Part shown: piece by piece, positions 8,592 through 15,799 of the stretch | How positions within the stretch are numbered: position 1 is the first letter of the stretch | Layout of the letters: every line of letters starts with the position of its first letter | DNA from: Gammaproteobacteria bacterium RIFCSPHIGHO2_12_FULL_38_11 | GTDB lineage: Bacteria > Pseudomonadota > Gammaproteobacteria > Coxiellales > Coxiellaceae | Length of the DNA stretch: 22,357 bases | Assembly: GCA_001801515.1 (NCBI GenBank) | Contig: MGXX01000067.1 | Span: 1-22,357, forward strand | Direction of reading: 5' to 3' | Notes under the pieces: generated by a model | Told to the model about the DNA's origin: nothing | Databases searched by the model: none | Seen by the model: the letters and a program-made list of their open reading frames with translations, nothing else | Position numbers and translations under genes: made by a program

Positions 8592-9695
8592 TCAGCCTGT
8601 GTGTTGTGTGCGATACCACTGCTTTAACGCAGCTAATTTTGTATTTATCGATTGATCTTTGAGCGTCACTGTCAGTACTTGTGTATCATATTGAATTGCC
8701 AGGGGCACTAAATCACTTTGATTTGTAAACCAATCTTGAATCACAATATTGATCACGGGTGATTTATATTCCGAGATATATTGGTCTAGCCATGCCTTTA
8801 AATGCTGACTAAGTGAAAGCGTGAAGTTTTCAATGGACGTGGGAAATTGCAGGGGGTCAATAATACCGTTAATAATTTCATGGGTATTTTCTGTTTCAAT
8901 GGGTTGCAATACAAAAAAATTATTATTTTGAGTTTGTGCCCTGACTGCTATTTCAGCATCTAATGTATTTTTTAAATCAACCATGTTTGATTTATTTGGC
9001 CAAGGCGAATTAATATTACTTTCGTGCCAAAAATAATGTGCTGCAAATTTTGCCATATCGAGCGATGAAATAATTTGGCTGGTATCCATGAAAATAATAA
9101 CATTGCGATTGGATTTTCGCAGTGTACCAATTGTGTCGCTTGTATGAAAGGTATTGGGTATCGCATTGGGGCCTAGATAGGTTTGCAATAATTGAACGAG
9201 CTGTGTTTCATTTTCTGCATTATTGATGTTGAATATATGATTAATATCGATGAAAACAATTTCACTGGGATTATTTTGTATAAATGTTTTAATTTGTTGT
9301 AATGCATCGGAAAGACGCACGCTGAGTAGCGCATGATTTAAATAAAAATGACCGTCTTGAAATAAATCAATGCGAAAATCCAAATAGCGAATGCCGTTAT
9401 TGAGTTGATCTGCAATGGAGTAGGGTTGCGTTCTACACCAATTAGCAGCAATGATTCGCACTAAAGACAGCGGCAAAATATTGCTGACTTGTTCAATCCA
9501 AGTTGGCAAAGGATCATCAGGACTTAAAGAAAATTTTGATAAAGCGGTAATAGCGTAGCTACCAGAATCATGTGTGCCAGGAATAATTAATTGATTGATT
9601 ACGCGTGAATTGGGAATTTGTGACATCCAGTTTGAATTGGCAGAAAACAGTGCTGTTGAGAAAAGGAAGCAAATTAAAAATATATATTTTTTCAT
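8592..9695 (-). CDS. Secreted phosphatidylinositol-specific phospholipase C X-domain protein
   Basis: The 367-residue protein begins with a typical signal peptide: KK, then a hydrophobic stretch to about residue 19. The mature part starts with the PLC-X signature LIIPGTHDSGSY, where H42 matches the first catalytic histidine. Further family residues are R103, D106 and R108 in NNGIRYLDFRID and H121 in FYLNHALL, followed by the strand EIVFIDINHIF. Such enzymes cleave phosphatidylinositol or GPI-type lipids to a cyclic phosphate product; the bacterial forms are secreted and calcium-independent. Substrate here is unknown. The gene stands alone, transcribed toward jetA with about 170 bases between, and is divergent from glyA. 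In an intracellular bacterium it could act on host membranes, which is inference. Confidence 0.85.
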   Translation of the reverse strand: MKKYIFLICFLFSTALFSANSNWMSQIPNSRVINQLIIPGTHDSGSYAITALSKFSLSPDDPLPTWIEQVSNILPLSLVRIIAANWCRTQPYSIADQLNNGIRYLDFRIDLFQDGHFYLNHALLSVRLSDALQQIKTFIQNNPSEIVFIDINHIFNINNAENETQLVQLLQTYLGPNAIPNTFHTSDTIGTLRKSNRNVIIFMDTSQIISSLDMAKFAAHYFWHESNINSPWPNKSNMVDLKNTLDAEIAVRAQTQNNNFFVLQPIETENTHEIINGIIDPLQFPTSIENFTLSLSQHLKAWLDQYISEYKSPVINIVIQDWFTNQSDLVPLAIQYDTQVLTVTLKDQSINTKLAALKQWYRTQHTG

Positions 9696-9952
9696 TACAA
9701 GCGCTCAACTAATTTTCTTAATCCATCTGTAATAGACAATTAATTAATGCAAACTGATAAAACACGGTTTCAACTGTCGAATCTAGGATTATAGTAGGAT
9801 AATTGCTGTTTTAATAGTAAATTACGATGATTGTTTTATTGATAACTTTTTTAATTTTAATGCGAGAGGCTTGGTTTGCATCCAGGCCCGTATTGGAAAA
9901 CAGATGAGTATCGGTTACACTTCCCTCAATGTTTTTTTACGATGGAGACGGT
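9696..9952. promoter_or_regulatory. Divergent control region between plc and glyA
   Basis: This AT-rich region must hold promoters for both the phospholipase gene (minus) and glyA (plus). I found no promoter hexamer pair good enough to call. A stem-loop lies at 9868-9888: GGCTTGG pairs with CCAGGCC (one G-T pair) around the loop TTTGCAT. No T-run follows, so it is not a terminator and may be part of the glyA leader. The segment 9737-9746 is a short AATTAATT-type palindrome of little weight. Confidence 0.4.
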
Positions 9953-11209
9953 ATGTCGATTGCAGCATTTGATCCTGCGTTATGGAAAGCGATTCAAAGT
10001 GAACAACAACGTCAAGAAGATCATATCGAGCTGATCGCTTCGGAAAACTACGTAAGCTTGAATGTGATGGAAGCGCAAGGGACTGTACTTACCAATAAGT
10101 ACGCTGAAGGTTACCCGGGTAAACGTTATTACGGCGGATGTGAGTTTGTTGATATTGCTGAAAATTTAGCAATAGAGCGTGTAAAAAAGCTTTTTAACGC
10201 GGATTATGCAAACGTTCAGCCTCATTCAGGTTCTCAAGCGAACCAAGCGGCTTATGCGGCTATGTTGCAGCCAGGTGACACTATTTTAGGAATGGATTTA
10301 TCTAATGGCGGACATCTTACTCATGGTTCGCCCGTTAGCTTTTCTGGAAAAATTTATAAAGCATTTCATTATGGCATCCATAAGGAAACGGGTTTAATTG
10401 ATTATGATAATGTGGCTGATTTAGCAAAACAACATAAACCCAAGGTGTTGGTGGCTGGATTTTCTGCTTATTCTCGCATTGTTGATTGGCAAAAATTTCG
10501 GGAAATTGCAGATTCAGTTGGCGCTTATTTAATGGTTGATATGGCGCATGTTGCTGGATTGGTTGCAACAGGATTGTATCCATCACCTGTTAATATTGCC
10601 GATGTCACCACATCAACAACGCATAAAACGTTGCGGGGTCCACGTGGTGGATTAATTCTTGCAAAAGAAAATCTTGAATTAGAAAAAAAATTAAATTCTG
10701 CTGTGTTTCCTGGTTCGCAAGGTGGCCCATTAATGCATGTCATTGCGGCAAAGGCAGTGGCGTTTCAAGAAGCGCTGGATCCAACATTTAAAACTTATCA
10801 ACAACAGGTCGTTGATAATGCGCGTGCGATGACATTCGTCATGACACAGCGCGGTTATGATATTGTGTCTGGTGGAACGGATAATCATCTATTTCTGGTG
10901 AATTTAATGAATAAAAATATTACTGGGAAGGACGCTGAAAATCGTTTGGGCTTAGCCAATATCACCTTAAATAAAAACACGGTGCCAAATGAAACACGTT
11001 CACCTTTTGTTACGAGTGGTTTACGCATTGGCTCACCTGCAATAACAACACGCGGATTTAAAGTAGCTGAAGCGAAAAAAATTGCAGGATGGATTGCGGA
11101 TATTTTAGACAATATGAATGATGATGTAGTATTGACAGATGTAAAGAAGAATGTAGTTGCGTTATGTCAAGCATTCCCTGTTTATGCGACAATTGACCAC
11201 TCACACTGA
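9953..11209 (+). CDS. glyA: Serine hydroxymethyltransferase
   Basis: The 418-residue enzyme converts serine and tetrahydrofolate to glycine and 5,10-methylene-tetrahydrofolate, the main source of one-carbon units. Visible hallmarks are [10 protein letters not shown] near the N-terminus, [26 protein letters not shown], and the PLP-binding lysine K225 in [13 protein letters not shown]. Length matches the E. coli enzyme. An upstream in-frame ATG at 9929 would add eight residues; I prefer 9953 because GGAG sits five bases before it and the protein then starts as usual for the family. It heads the plus-strand run with nrdR nine bases downstream. Confidence 0.98.
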   Translation: MSIAAFDPALWKAIQSEQQRQEDHIELIASENYVSLNVMEAQGTVLTNKYAEGYPGKRYYGGCEFVDIAENLAIERVKKLFNADYANVQPHSGSQANQAAYAAMLQPGDTILGMDLSNGGHLTHGSPVSFSGKIYKAFHYGIHKETGLIDYDNVADLAKQHKPKVLVAGFSAYSRIVDWQKFREIADSVGAYLMVDMAHVAGLVATGLYPSPVNIADVTTSTTHKTLRGPRGGLILAKENLELEKKLNSAVFPGSQGGPLMHVIAAKAVAFQEALDPTFKTYQQQVVDNARAMTFVMTQRGYDIVSGGTDNHLFLVNLMNKNITGKDAENRLGLANITLNKNTVPNETRSPFVTSGLRIGSPAITTRGFKVAEAKKIAGWIADILDNMNDDVVLTDVKKNVVALCQAFPVYATIDHSH

Positions 11210-11218
11210 GCACGCACT

Positions 11219-11686
11219 ATGCATTGCCCGTTTTGTAACACACAAGATACCAAAGTAATTGATTCGCGATTGAGTGATGATGGTTCTCAAGTCAGACGCC
11301 GCCGTGAATGTGTTGCCTGCAATGAACGGATCACTACTTTTGAAACGGCGGAATTATCCTTGCCGCGGGTGATTAAACGTGATGGAGAACGCACAGCATT
11401 TAATGTTGAAAAATTAAAAGCAGGGATGTTACGTGCGCTGGAAAAAAGACCGGTTGATACTGCACAAACGGATGCAGCTCTGAATCGAATATTAAAAAAT
11501 ATTCGTGCCAGTTCCGAACGTGAAATCAGTTCACAGGTATTGGGTGAGTGGATGATGGATGAGTTACGTGCGATGGATCAAGTGGCGTATGTGAGATTTG
11601 CCTCTGTTTATCGTAGTTTTCAAGATATTAATGCGTTTCATGAAGAAATTCAGAAGTTACAAAATATCAAAGATTTATTAAAATGA
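11219..11686 (+). CDS. nrdR: Transcriptional repressor NrdR of ribonucleotide reductase genes
   Basis: The 155-residue protein has the two NrdR domains. A zinc ribbon uses CPFC (residues 3-6) and CVAC (about 31-34). An ATP-cone follows, starting around [20 protein letters not shown]. NrdR senses ATP/dATP and represses nrd operons by binding NrdR boxes. Length is typical. No clear Shine-Dalgarno precedes the ATG, so translation may depend on coupling to glyA, nine bases upstream. In many gammaproteobacteria ribD-ribE-ribBA-ribH lie between nrdR and nusB; here nusB follows directly. Confidence 0.98.
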   Translation: MHCPFCNTQDTKVIDSRLSDDGSQVRRRRECVACNERITTFETAELSLPRVIKRDGERTAFNVEKLKAGMLRALEKRPVDTAQTDAALNRILKNIRASSEREISSQVLGEWMMDELRAMDQVAYVRFASVYRSFQDINAFHEEIQKLQNIKDLLK

Positions 11687-11695
11687 GCATTAAAA

Positions 11696-12139
11696 ATGAA
11701 TTCAGAAAATGAAAATTTTGCTAATAATGTAAAAAAACCCAATAAACGCCATCAAGCGCGCGCTTTTGCAATGCAAGCTTTATTTCAATGGCATTTTTCA
11801 AATGAAACACCGGAAGTGTTAATTCAGGAATTTATTGTTGATCATTTACGTGAAGAAAAAATTGATCACAATTATTTTCGCTCATTGGTTTTCGGCACAT
11901 TAAAAAATATTACCACGATTGATGAAACGATGACGCCGTTATTAGATCGTAAGATAAGCTTTTTAAATCCAGTTGAATTAGCAGTGTTGCGTTTGGCGTT
12001 TTATGAATTACAACATTGTCCCGAAGTGCCATTGAAAGTGGTGATCAATGAAGCGATCGAATTGGCGAAAGAGTATGGTTCGGCGGATGGCTACAAATTT
12101 GTGAATGCGGTGTTGAATACTTTTATTAAAAAAACATGA
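11696..12139 (+). CDS. nusB: Transcription antitermination factor NusB
   Basis: The 147-residue protein matches NusB. It has an Arg/Lys-rich start (KRHQARAFAMQALFQW), the central DRKISFLNPVELAVLRLAFYEL, and the C-terminal VINEAIELAKEYGSADGYKFVNAVL. NusB binds boxA RNA with NusE (S10) and supports antitermination of rRNA operons. It begins nine bases after nrdR and is the last gene of the run. A terminator hairpin lies about 75 bases downstream. Confidence 0.98.
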   Translation: MNSENENFANNVKKPNKRHQARAFAMQALFQWHFSNETPEVLIQEFIVDHLREEKIDHNYFRSLVFGTLKNITTIDETMTPLLDRKISFLNPVELAVLRLAFYELQHCPEVPLKVVINEAIELAKEYGSADGYKFVNAVLNTFIKKT

Positions 12140-12162
12140 TTGCTTGTCTTTTTGTTGAAGTA

Positions 12163-12197
12163 GTGAATCGCAAGCAAGTGCATTGCGAGATTCATGT
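12163..12197. repeat. Imperfect inverted repeat downstream of nusB
   Basis: TGAATCGCAA and TTGCGAGATTCA form a ten-pair stem with a two-base bulge around a loop of about nine bases. No T-run follows on either strand at the right distance. It may be an RNA processing or 3'-end structure, or a scattered palindromic repeat; only one copy was noticed here. Confidence 0.4.
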
Positions 12198-12213
12198 GTG
12201 TACTTCGTTGTTC

Positions 12214-12240
12214 CCACTTGCTGATTAGGAAGTGGTTTTT
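12214..12240 (+). terminator. Rho-independent terminator of glyA-nrdR-nusB
   Basis: CCACTT (12214-12219) pairs with AAGTGG (12230-12235) and is followed by TTTTT and a T-rich tail. The hairpin covers the stop codon and last codons of the convergent repressor gene, so the terminator and that gene's end share sequence. Confidence 0.65.
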
Positions 12241-12911
12241 GTTAATTTTTTGCGATGCCACAAAATTGGCGCAGCACTAATAATTTTTGCGTTAAAAATA
12301 TTTAAGGGTGGATTTTTTGATTGGAAATTGGTGCAGGATAATGTGTATGTGCCCGATTCAGTATCTGCATGAAGATAGCGTGGTATGATTGTGTGATCTG
12401 ACAATTCTACAATACAGGGTTGCCCTGTGTATAATTGAAGATCTTCTGGTTTTGTTAAACGAATTCCACCAACATAATCACCCGCGCGAAATTGGGGTTC
12501 CATTGTGTCATCAGAAATTGTAATAATAATTGAGTTGGTATTATTCGTTTTGAAAGTTTGCAATTCTTGGTAGATAGCTTGCTCTTCTTGTAAATGCAAT
12601 GAGCTGAGAAAAGTATCCAGATCATTTGAAGAGGGAGTTTCACCGTAGGTCATTTCAAATGGACGGGGTGGTACGCCAACACCATGAATTAACCATTCCA
12701 TTGAGCAAATTAATCCTTCGTTTTTTAACGCCTCTAAAATGCGTTTAGCTCCCTTTTTAGAGAGCGGATTTTTACCTTGTTCCCAACCCTGTAATGTGTT
12801 GGCACTCACTTGATATTTTTTTTCAAATTCACGGCGTGTAGAAATACCCGCCAAAATTCTTGCGCGTCTTAATCTTTCGCCAGCGTGATTGAGATTTTTT
12901 TCGATTAGCAT
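12225..12911 (-). CDS. XRE-family repressor with an S24/LexA-like C-terminal domain
   Basis: The 228-residue protein has an N-terminal helix-turn-helix (RLRRARILAGIS...VSANTLQGWEQGKNPLSKKGAKRIL) and a C-terminal S24-peptidase-like fold (ISDDTMEPQFRAGDYVGGI), as in lambda CI and phage-type repressors. The usual catalytic serine of the SMEP motif is threonine (T136), and the expected lysine of a VKRL-type strand reads IPRYL. Self-cleavage is therefore unlikely and the domain may serve in dimerisation or sensing. I chose ATG 12911 over ATG 12920 because AAGGA is spaced eight bases before it. It lies downstream of pgpA on the same strand and converges on nusB. The target operator is unknown. The protein may be a domesticated phage repressor. 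Confidence 0.85.
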   Translation of the reverse strand: MLIEKNLNHAGERLRRARILAGISTRREFEKKYQVSANTLQGWEQGKNPLSKKGAKRILEALKNEGLICSMEWLIHGVGVPPRPFEMTYGETPSSNDLDTFLSSLHLQEEQAIYQELQTFKTNNTNSIIITISDDTMEPQFRAGDYVGGIRLTKPEDLQLYTGQPCIVELSDHTIIPRYLHADTESGTYTLSCTNFQSKNPPLNIFNAKIISAAPILWHRKKLTKTTS

Positions 12912-12939
12912 ATTTTCCATCCTTGAGTGAGAATAGGTT

Positions 12940-12970
12940 TAAATAAAATAAGTGAAGCATCCGAGCTTCG
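12940..12970 (-). terminator. Possible terminator downstream of pgpA
   Basis: On the minus strand GAAGC and GCTTC pair around TCGGAT, with a further G-C pair beyond one mismatch, and the T-rich ACTTATTTTATTT follows. The stem is short, so termination may be partial. It would separate pgpA from the downstream repressor gene. Confidence 0.4.
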
Positions 12971-13006
12971 CCGTTTTGCATTGGCAATTATCATATCAAA
13001 ATTTAA

Positions 13007-13510
13007 TTATGCAAAAAAGGTTATTGTTAATAAAACTGCATAAGAAATCAAAGCGGCTAAAAGATCATCGAACATCACGCCGAACCCATTATGCATATGT
13101 TGATCAACCCAGCGAATTGGCCAGGGTTTTACAATATCAAAAAATCGAAACAAACAAAAGGCAATTAATAAATAATACCAAGTTAGTGGAATGCCAATCA
13201 TGACGATAGGGAACGTAGCAATTTCATCGATAACGGCAGCAGGATGATCTGATGTACCAAAATCTTTATTGGTTTTTCCACAACCGTAAATGCCGATTAA
13301 AAACATAATGACGCAGGCCAGAATATAAAACCAAATGGGTGTGTGCGATAGCATGATGGTGATGGGAACGGCAAATAGTGTGCCGATTGTGCCGGGCATC
13401 CAGGGAAATGCACCTAAGCCGAAGCCACAGGTGATGAAATGAATGGGATTTGTCCAGATAGTGTGGGGTGGACGCTGGGTTGTTTTTTGGTATTGGGTAG
13501 GTATTAGCAT
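13007..13510 (-). CDS. pgpA: Phosphatidylglycerophosphatase A
   Basis: The 167-residue membrane enzyme removes phosphate from phosphatidylglycerophosphate to give phosphatidylglycerol. Family motifs are clear: GFGLGAFPWMPGTIGTLFAVP, DHPAAVIDEIATFP, and RFFDIVKPWPIRWVDQHMHNG followed by GVMFDDLLAA. Several hydrophobic segments span the membrane. The open frame extends upstream into gltA, but ATG 13510 gives the normal family length and avoids the overlap. It follows gltA by 46 bases on the same strand. In many relatives pgpA follows nusB-thiL; here it is on the opposite strand and thiL is not in the window. Confidence 0.96.
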   Translation of the reverse strand: MLIPTQYQKTTQRPPHTIWTNPIHFITCGFGLGAFPWMPGTIGTLFAVPITIMLSHTPIWFYILACVIMFLIGIYGCGKTNKDFGTSDHPAAVIDEIATFPIVMIGIPLTWYYLLIAFCLFRFFDIVKPWPIRWVDQHMHNGFGVMFDDLLAALISYAVLLTITFFA

Positions 13511-13556
13511 AATGTGTTTTAAATATAGCAGCCTGATTTTATAATTTTTGACACAG

Positions 13557-14837
13557 TCACAGTTCTCGTTGCGTATACCCCGTATACAACTGTCTTGGAC
13601 GATACAGTGGATGATCCGCATCACTCATCATTTCAGCCCAATGACTTGCCCAACCCACTGTGCGTGCTAATGCAAATAAAACGGTGAATAAATTCGAAGG
13701 GATATCCATCGCGCTTAATGTTACACCTGAATAAAAATCCACATTGGGATATAATTTTTTGTCAATAAAATACGGATCTTCGAGTGCAATTTTTTCCAAT
13801 TTCAGTGCTAATTTAAATAAAGGATTGTTGTGGTTATCCGTTGCTTCTAATACGTCATAACAAGTTTTTTGCATTACTTTCGCGCGTGGGTCATAGCTCT
13901 TATAAACGCGATGTCCAAATCCCATTAATCGAAAAGGATCGTTTTTATCCTTTGCTTTTGCAATATAGGTTTCGATTTCAGATTCATCGCCAATCATTTT
14001 CAACATATTTAAGCATGCTTCATTCGCGCCACCATGTGCAGCACCCCATAATGCGCTAATACCTGCTGTAATTGCCGCAAAAGGATGTGTTCCTGTTGAA
14101 CCGGCCATGCGCACAGTAGATGTTGATGCGTTTTGCTCGTGATCTGCGTGTAATGTGAAAATACGATCAAGTGCTGTAATTAATGTGGGGTTGGTCGCTT
14201 TTTTATCGTCTCCCCATAGCATATGCAAAAAGTTTTCAATATGAGATTTATTTTTATCGGGTGCAATAAATGCTTTGCCTTGATTATGGCGGTACGCCAT
14301 TGCTGTAATGACAGGGACCTTTGCAATTAAATGAATGACGGCACGTTCGCGGTCTTCTGGATTTTTTAAATTACATGCGTTACCGGCGCGACTAGACAAA
14401 GCGCCTATAACACCAAGTAATATACTCATCGGATGCGCGTCGCGTGCAAACCCTGTAAATAAATTCCTTGTTAAATCACACACAGGAGCAGACTCTTGAA
14501 GTTTTGCCTCAAAAGATTTTTTTTGTGAAGCGCTGGGTAATTCGCCGTAAATTAATAAATAGCAGACATCGATGTAATCACATTGTGCCGCTAATTGGTC
14601 TATTGAATAACCGCGATACAATAAAATGCCTTTATCGCCGTCAATGTAAGTAATTTTAGATTCACAGGAAGCGGTTGCAAAAAAACCAGGATCATAAGTA
14701 AAGTGTTGGTGGGCTGCTAATGATTTAACGTCAATGACGTTATAACCTAATGTAGGTTTATAAATAGGAAACTCAACGGATTGATTTTCAAAAGATAAAG
14801 TTGCATTTTCAGGCATAGTCTTATTCTCTTTTTTCAT
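13557..14837 (-). CDS. gltA: Citrate synthase (type II, hexameric-type)
   Basis: The 426-residue enzyme condenses oxaloacetate and acetyl-CoA to citrate. The catalytic residues are present: H268 (GAAHGGANEA), H309 (GFGHRVYK) and D367 (VDFYSG). The N-terminal part (SFENQSVEFPIYKPTLG) and the substrate-binding HADHEQNAST are typical of gammaproteobacterial GltA and very like Coxiella as I recall it. AGGA lies nine bases before ATG 14837, supporting this start; an internal ATG seven codons on is possible. It is divergent from sdhC, so entry to the TCA cycle and succinate oxidation share one control region. Confidence 0.98.
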   Translation of the reverse strand: MKKENKTMPENATLSFENQSVEFPIYKPTLGYNVIDVKSLAAHQHFTYDPGFFATASCESKITYIDGDKGILLYRGYSIDQLAAQCDYIDVCYLLIYGELPSASQKKSFEAKLQESAPVCDLTRNLFTGFARDAHPMSILLGVIGALSSRAGNACNLKNPEDRERAVIHLIAKVPVITAMAYRHNQGKAFIAPDKNKSHIENFLHMLWGDDKKATNPTLITALDRIFTLHADHEQNASTSTVRMAGSTGTHPFAAITAGISALWGAAHGGANEACLNMLKMIGDESEIETYIAKAKDKNDPFRLMGFGHRVYKSYDPRAKVMQKTCYDVLEATDNHNNPLFKLALKLEKIALEDPYFIDKKLYPNVDFYSGVTLSAMDIPSNLFTVLFALARTVGWASHWAEMMSDADHPLYRPRQLYTGYTQREL

Positions 14838-15025
14838 ATTTCATTATCCTAGGATTGGATTATATTAGCATGCGTGTTAGTGAAACTCCAAACCTCCAAT
14901 TATATTGCATCTTTATTTTGTAAGGAGTTATAATCCGACCAAATTTTTAGGTGTTTGCGCCAAGTTTGGTTTAGGTTCTCGCATAATTTTACAGTTAATG
15001 GCATACTAAACCTTCTTTAAATTTT
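14838..15025. promoter_or_regulatory. Divergent gltA/sdhC control region with structured sdhC leader
   Basis: On the plus strand TATAAT (14929-14934) lies 18 bases after TTGCAT (14905-14910), a weak -35; this is the best sdhC promoter candidate. On the minus strand TATAAT at about 14860-14865 is a -10 candidate for gltA without a good -35. In the sdhC leader GGTTTAG (14968-14974) can pair with CTAAACC (15006-15012), ending 13 bases before the sdhC ATG. CCAAA (14939-14943) can instead pair with TTTGG (14965-14969), which shares two G bases with the first helix. Confidence 0.45.
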
Positions 15026-15415
15026 ATGGAAAAACAAGTGAATACATCATCAAGACCGATTAATCTAGATTTAACCCGTATGAAATTTCCGCCGATGGCG
15101 ATTATCTCCATTATGCATCGCATATCAGGCGTTCTATTGTTTTTATTATTGCCGTTTGTACTGTATTTATTGCATCAATCGCTGCATTCTCAGGAAAGTT
15201 TTGTGTTGTTACAGCAAACTTTAACTTCGTTTGTCATGAAATTTTTTGTATGGGTGCTGATATCAGCCGTTTGCTTTCATTTTCTTGCGGGAATTCGCCA
15301 CATGTTGATGGATTGTGGTTTGGGTGAAAGTGTGAAAACTGCGCGTTTAACCGCGTATTTCATTATGGCCTTAGAAGTGATTGTAATGATTTTTGTTGGG
15401 GTGTGGTTATGGTAG
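15026..15415 (+). CDS. sdhC: Succinate dehydrogenase cytochrome b556 subunit
   Basis: The 129-residue membrane anchor has three hydrophobic helices. RPINLDLTRMKFPPMAIISIMHRISG near the N-terminus carries the quinone-site Ser/Arg region, and FHFLAGIRHMLMD carries the haem-ligand histidine. With SdhD it anchors the flavoprotein and iron-sulfur subunits and passes electrons to ubiquinone in the inner membrane. The Shine-Dalgarno is poor, which fits translation control by the leader structure or by a small RNA, though neither is shown. sdhD overlaps its end. Confidence 0.97.
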   Translation: MEKQVNTSSRPINLDLTRMKFPPMAIISIMHRISGVLLFLLLPFVLYLLHQSLHSQESFVLLQQTLTSFVMKFFVWVLISAVCFHFLAGIRHMLMDCGLGESVKTARLTAYFIMALEVIVMIFVGVWLW

Positions 15416-15735
15416 CGAAAAATAATCGCGGTTTTCATGAATGGATTGTGCAGCGAGTGAGTGCTGTTATTATTGGTATTTATGCTGCATTTCTGTTGGT
15501 TTATTTGTTGTGTCATCAACCATTGCATTACACTGTTTGGTCTGCATTGTTTTCACATATCGCCATGAAAGCAGCCACTTTTGTCGTTTTGATTGCCATT
15601 TTGTGGCACGCATGGATTGGTTTGTGGACAGTGTTTACGGATTACGTCAAAAACACCGCAGTGCGTTTGGTGTTGGAGATTGTAGTGATTTTGCTTTTAT
15701 TAAGTTATTTGGTGTGGTGTGTTGTTGCGCTTTAG
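15409..15735 (+). CDS. sdhD: Succinate dehydrogenase membrane anchor subunit
   Basis: The 108-residue protein has three membrane helices. WHAWIGLWTVFTDYVK holds the equivalents of the E. coli haem histidine and the quinone-site tyrosine, and HEWIVQRVSAV is the usual N-terminal block. I chose ATG 15409, overlapping the sdhC stop by seven bases; a GTG two codons earlier is possible. It forms the membrane part of complex II with SdhC. Confidence 0.95.
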   Translation: MVAKNNRGFHEWIVQRVSAVIIGIYAAFLLVYLLCHQPLHYTVWSALFSHIAMKAATFVVLIAILWHAWIGLWTVFTDYVKNTAVRLVLEIVVILLLLSYLVWCVVAL

Positions 15736-15743
15736 GGATAAAA

Positions 15744-15777
15744 AAGTGTCAGTGTCAGATAACTTATGCTGACACTT
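15744..15777 (+). other. Stem-loop with duplicated 5' arm between sdhD and sdhA
   Basis: AAGTGTCAG (15744-15752) is the reverse complement of CTGACACTT (15769-15777). A second, overlapping copy AGTGTCAG (15751-15758) can pair with the same 3' arm, giving a tighter hairpin around ATAACTTATG. The tail is TCTTT rather than a full T-run, so it is a weak terminator, an RNA processing site, or a stability element between the anchor and catalytic subunits. Confidence 0.6.
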
Positions 15778-15799
15778 CTTTAAACAGGCGAGTTTTTAT

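Noticed and set aside
9929..9952. GlyA start at ATG 9929
   Set aside because: No Shine-Dalgarno at proper distance and the extra residues do not match the family; ATG 9953 has GGAG five bases upstream.
12163..12197. The inverted repeat as a terminator of nusB
   Set aside because: No T-run follows the stem; the hairpin at 12214-12235 with TTTTT is the better terminator.
13511..13624. Longer PgpA N-terminus overlapping gltA
   Set aside because: It adds 38 Cys/Ile/Arg-rich residues unlike the family and overlaps the gltA end; ATG 13510 gives the usual length.
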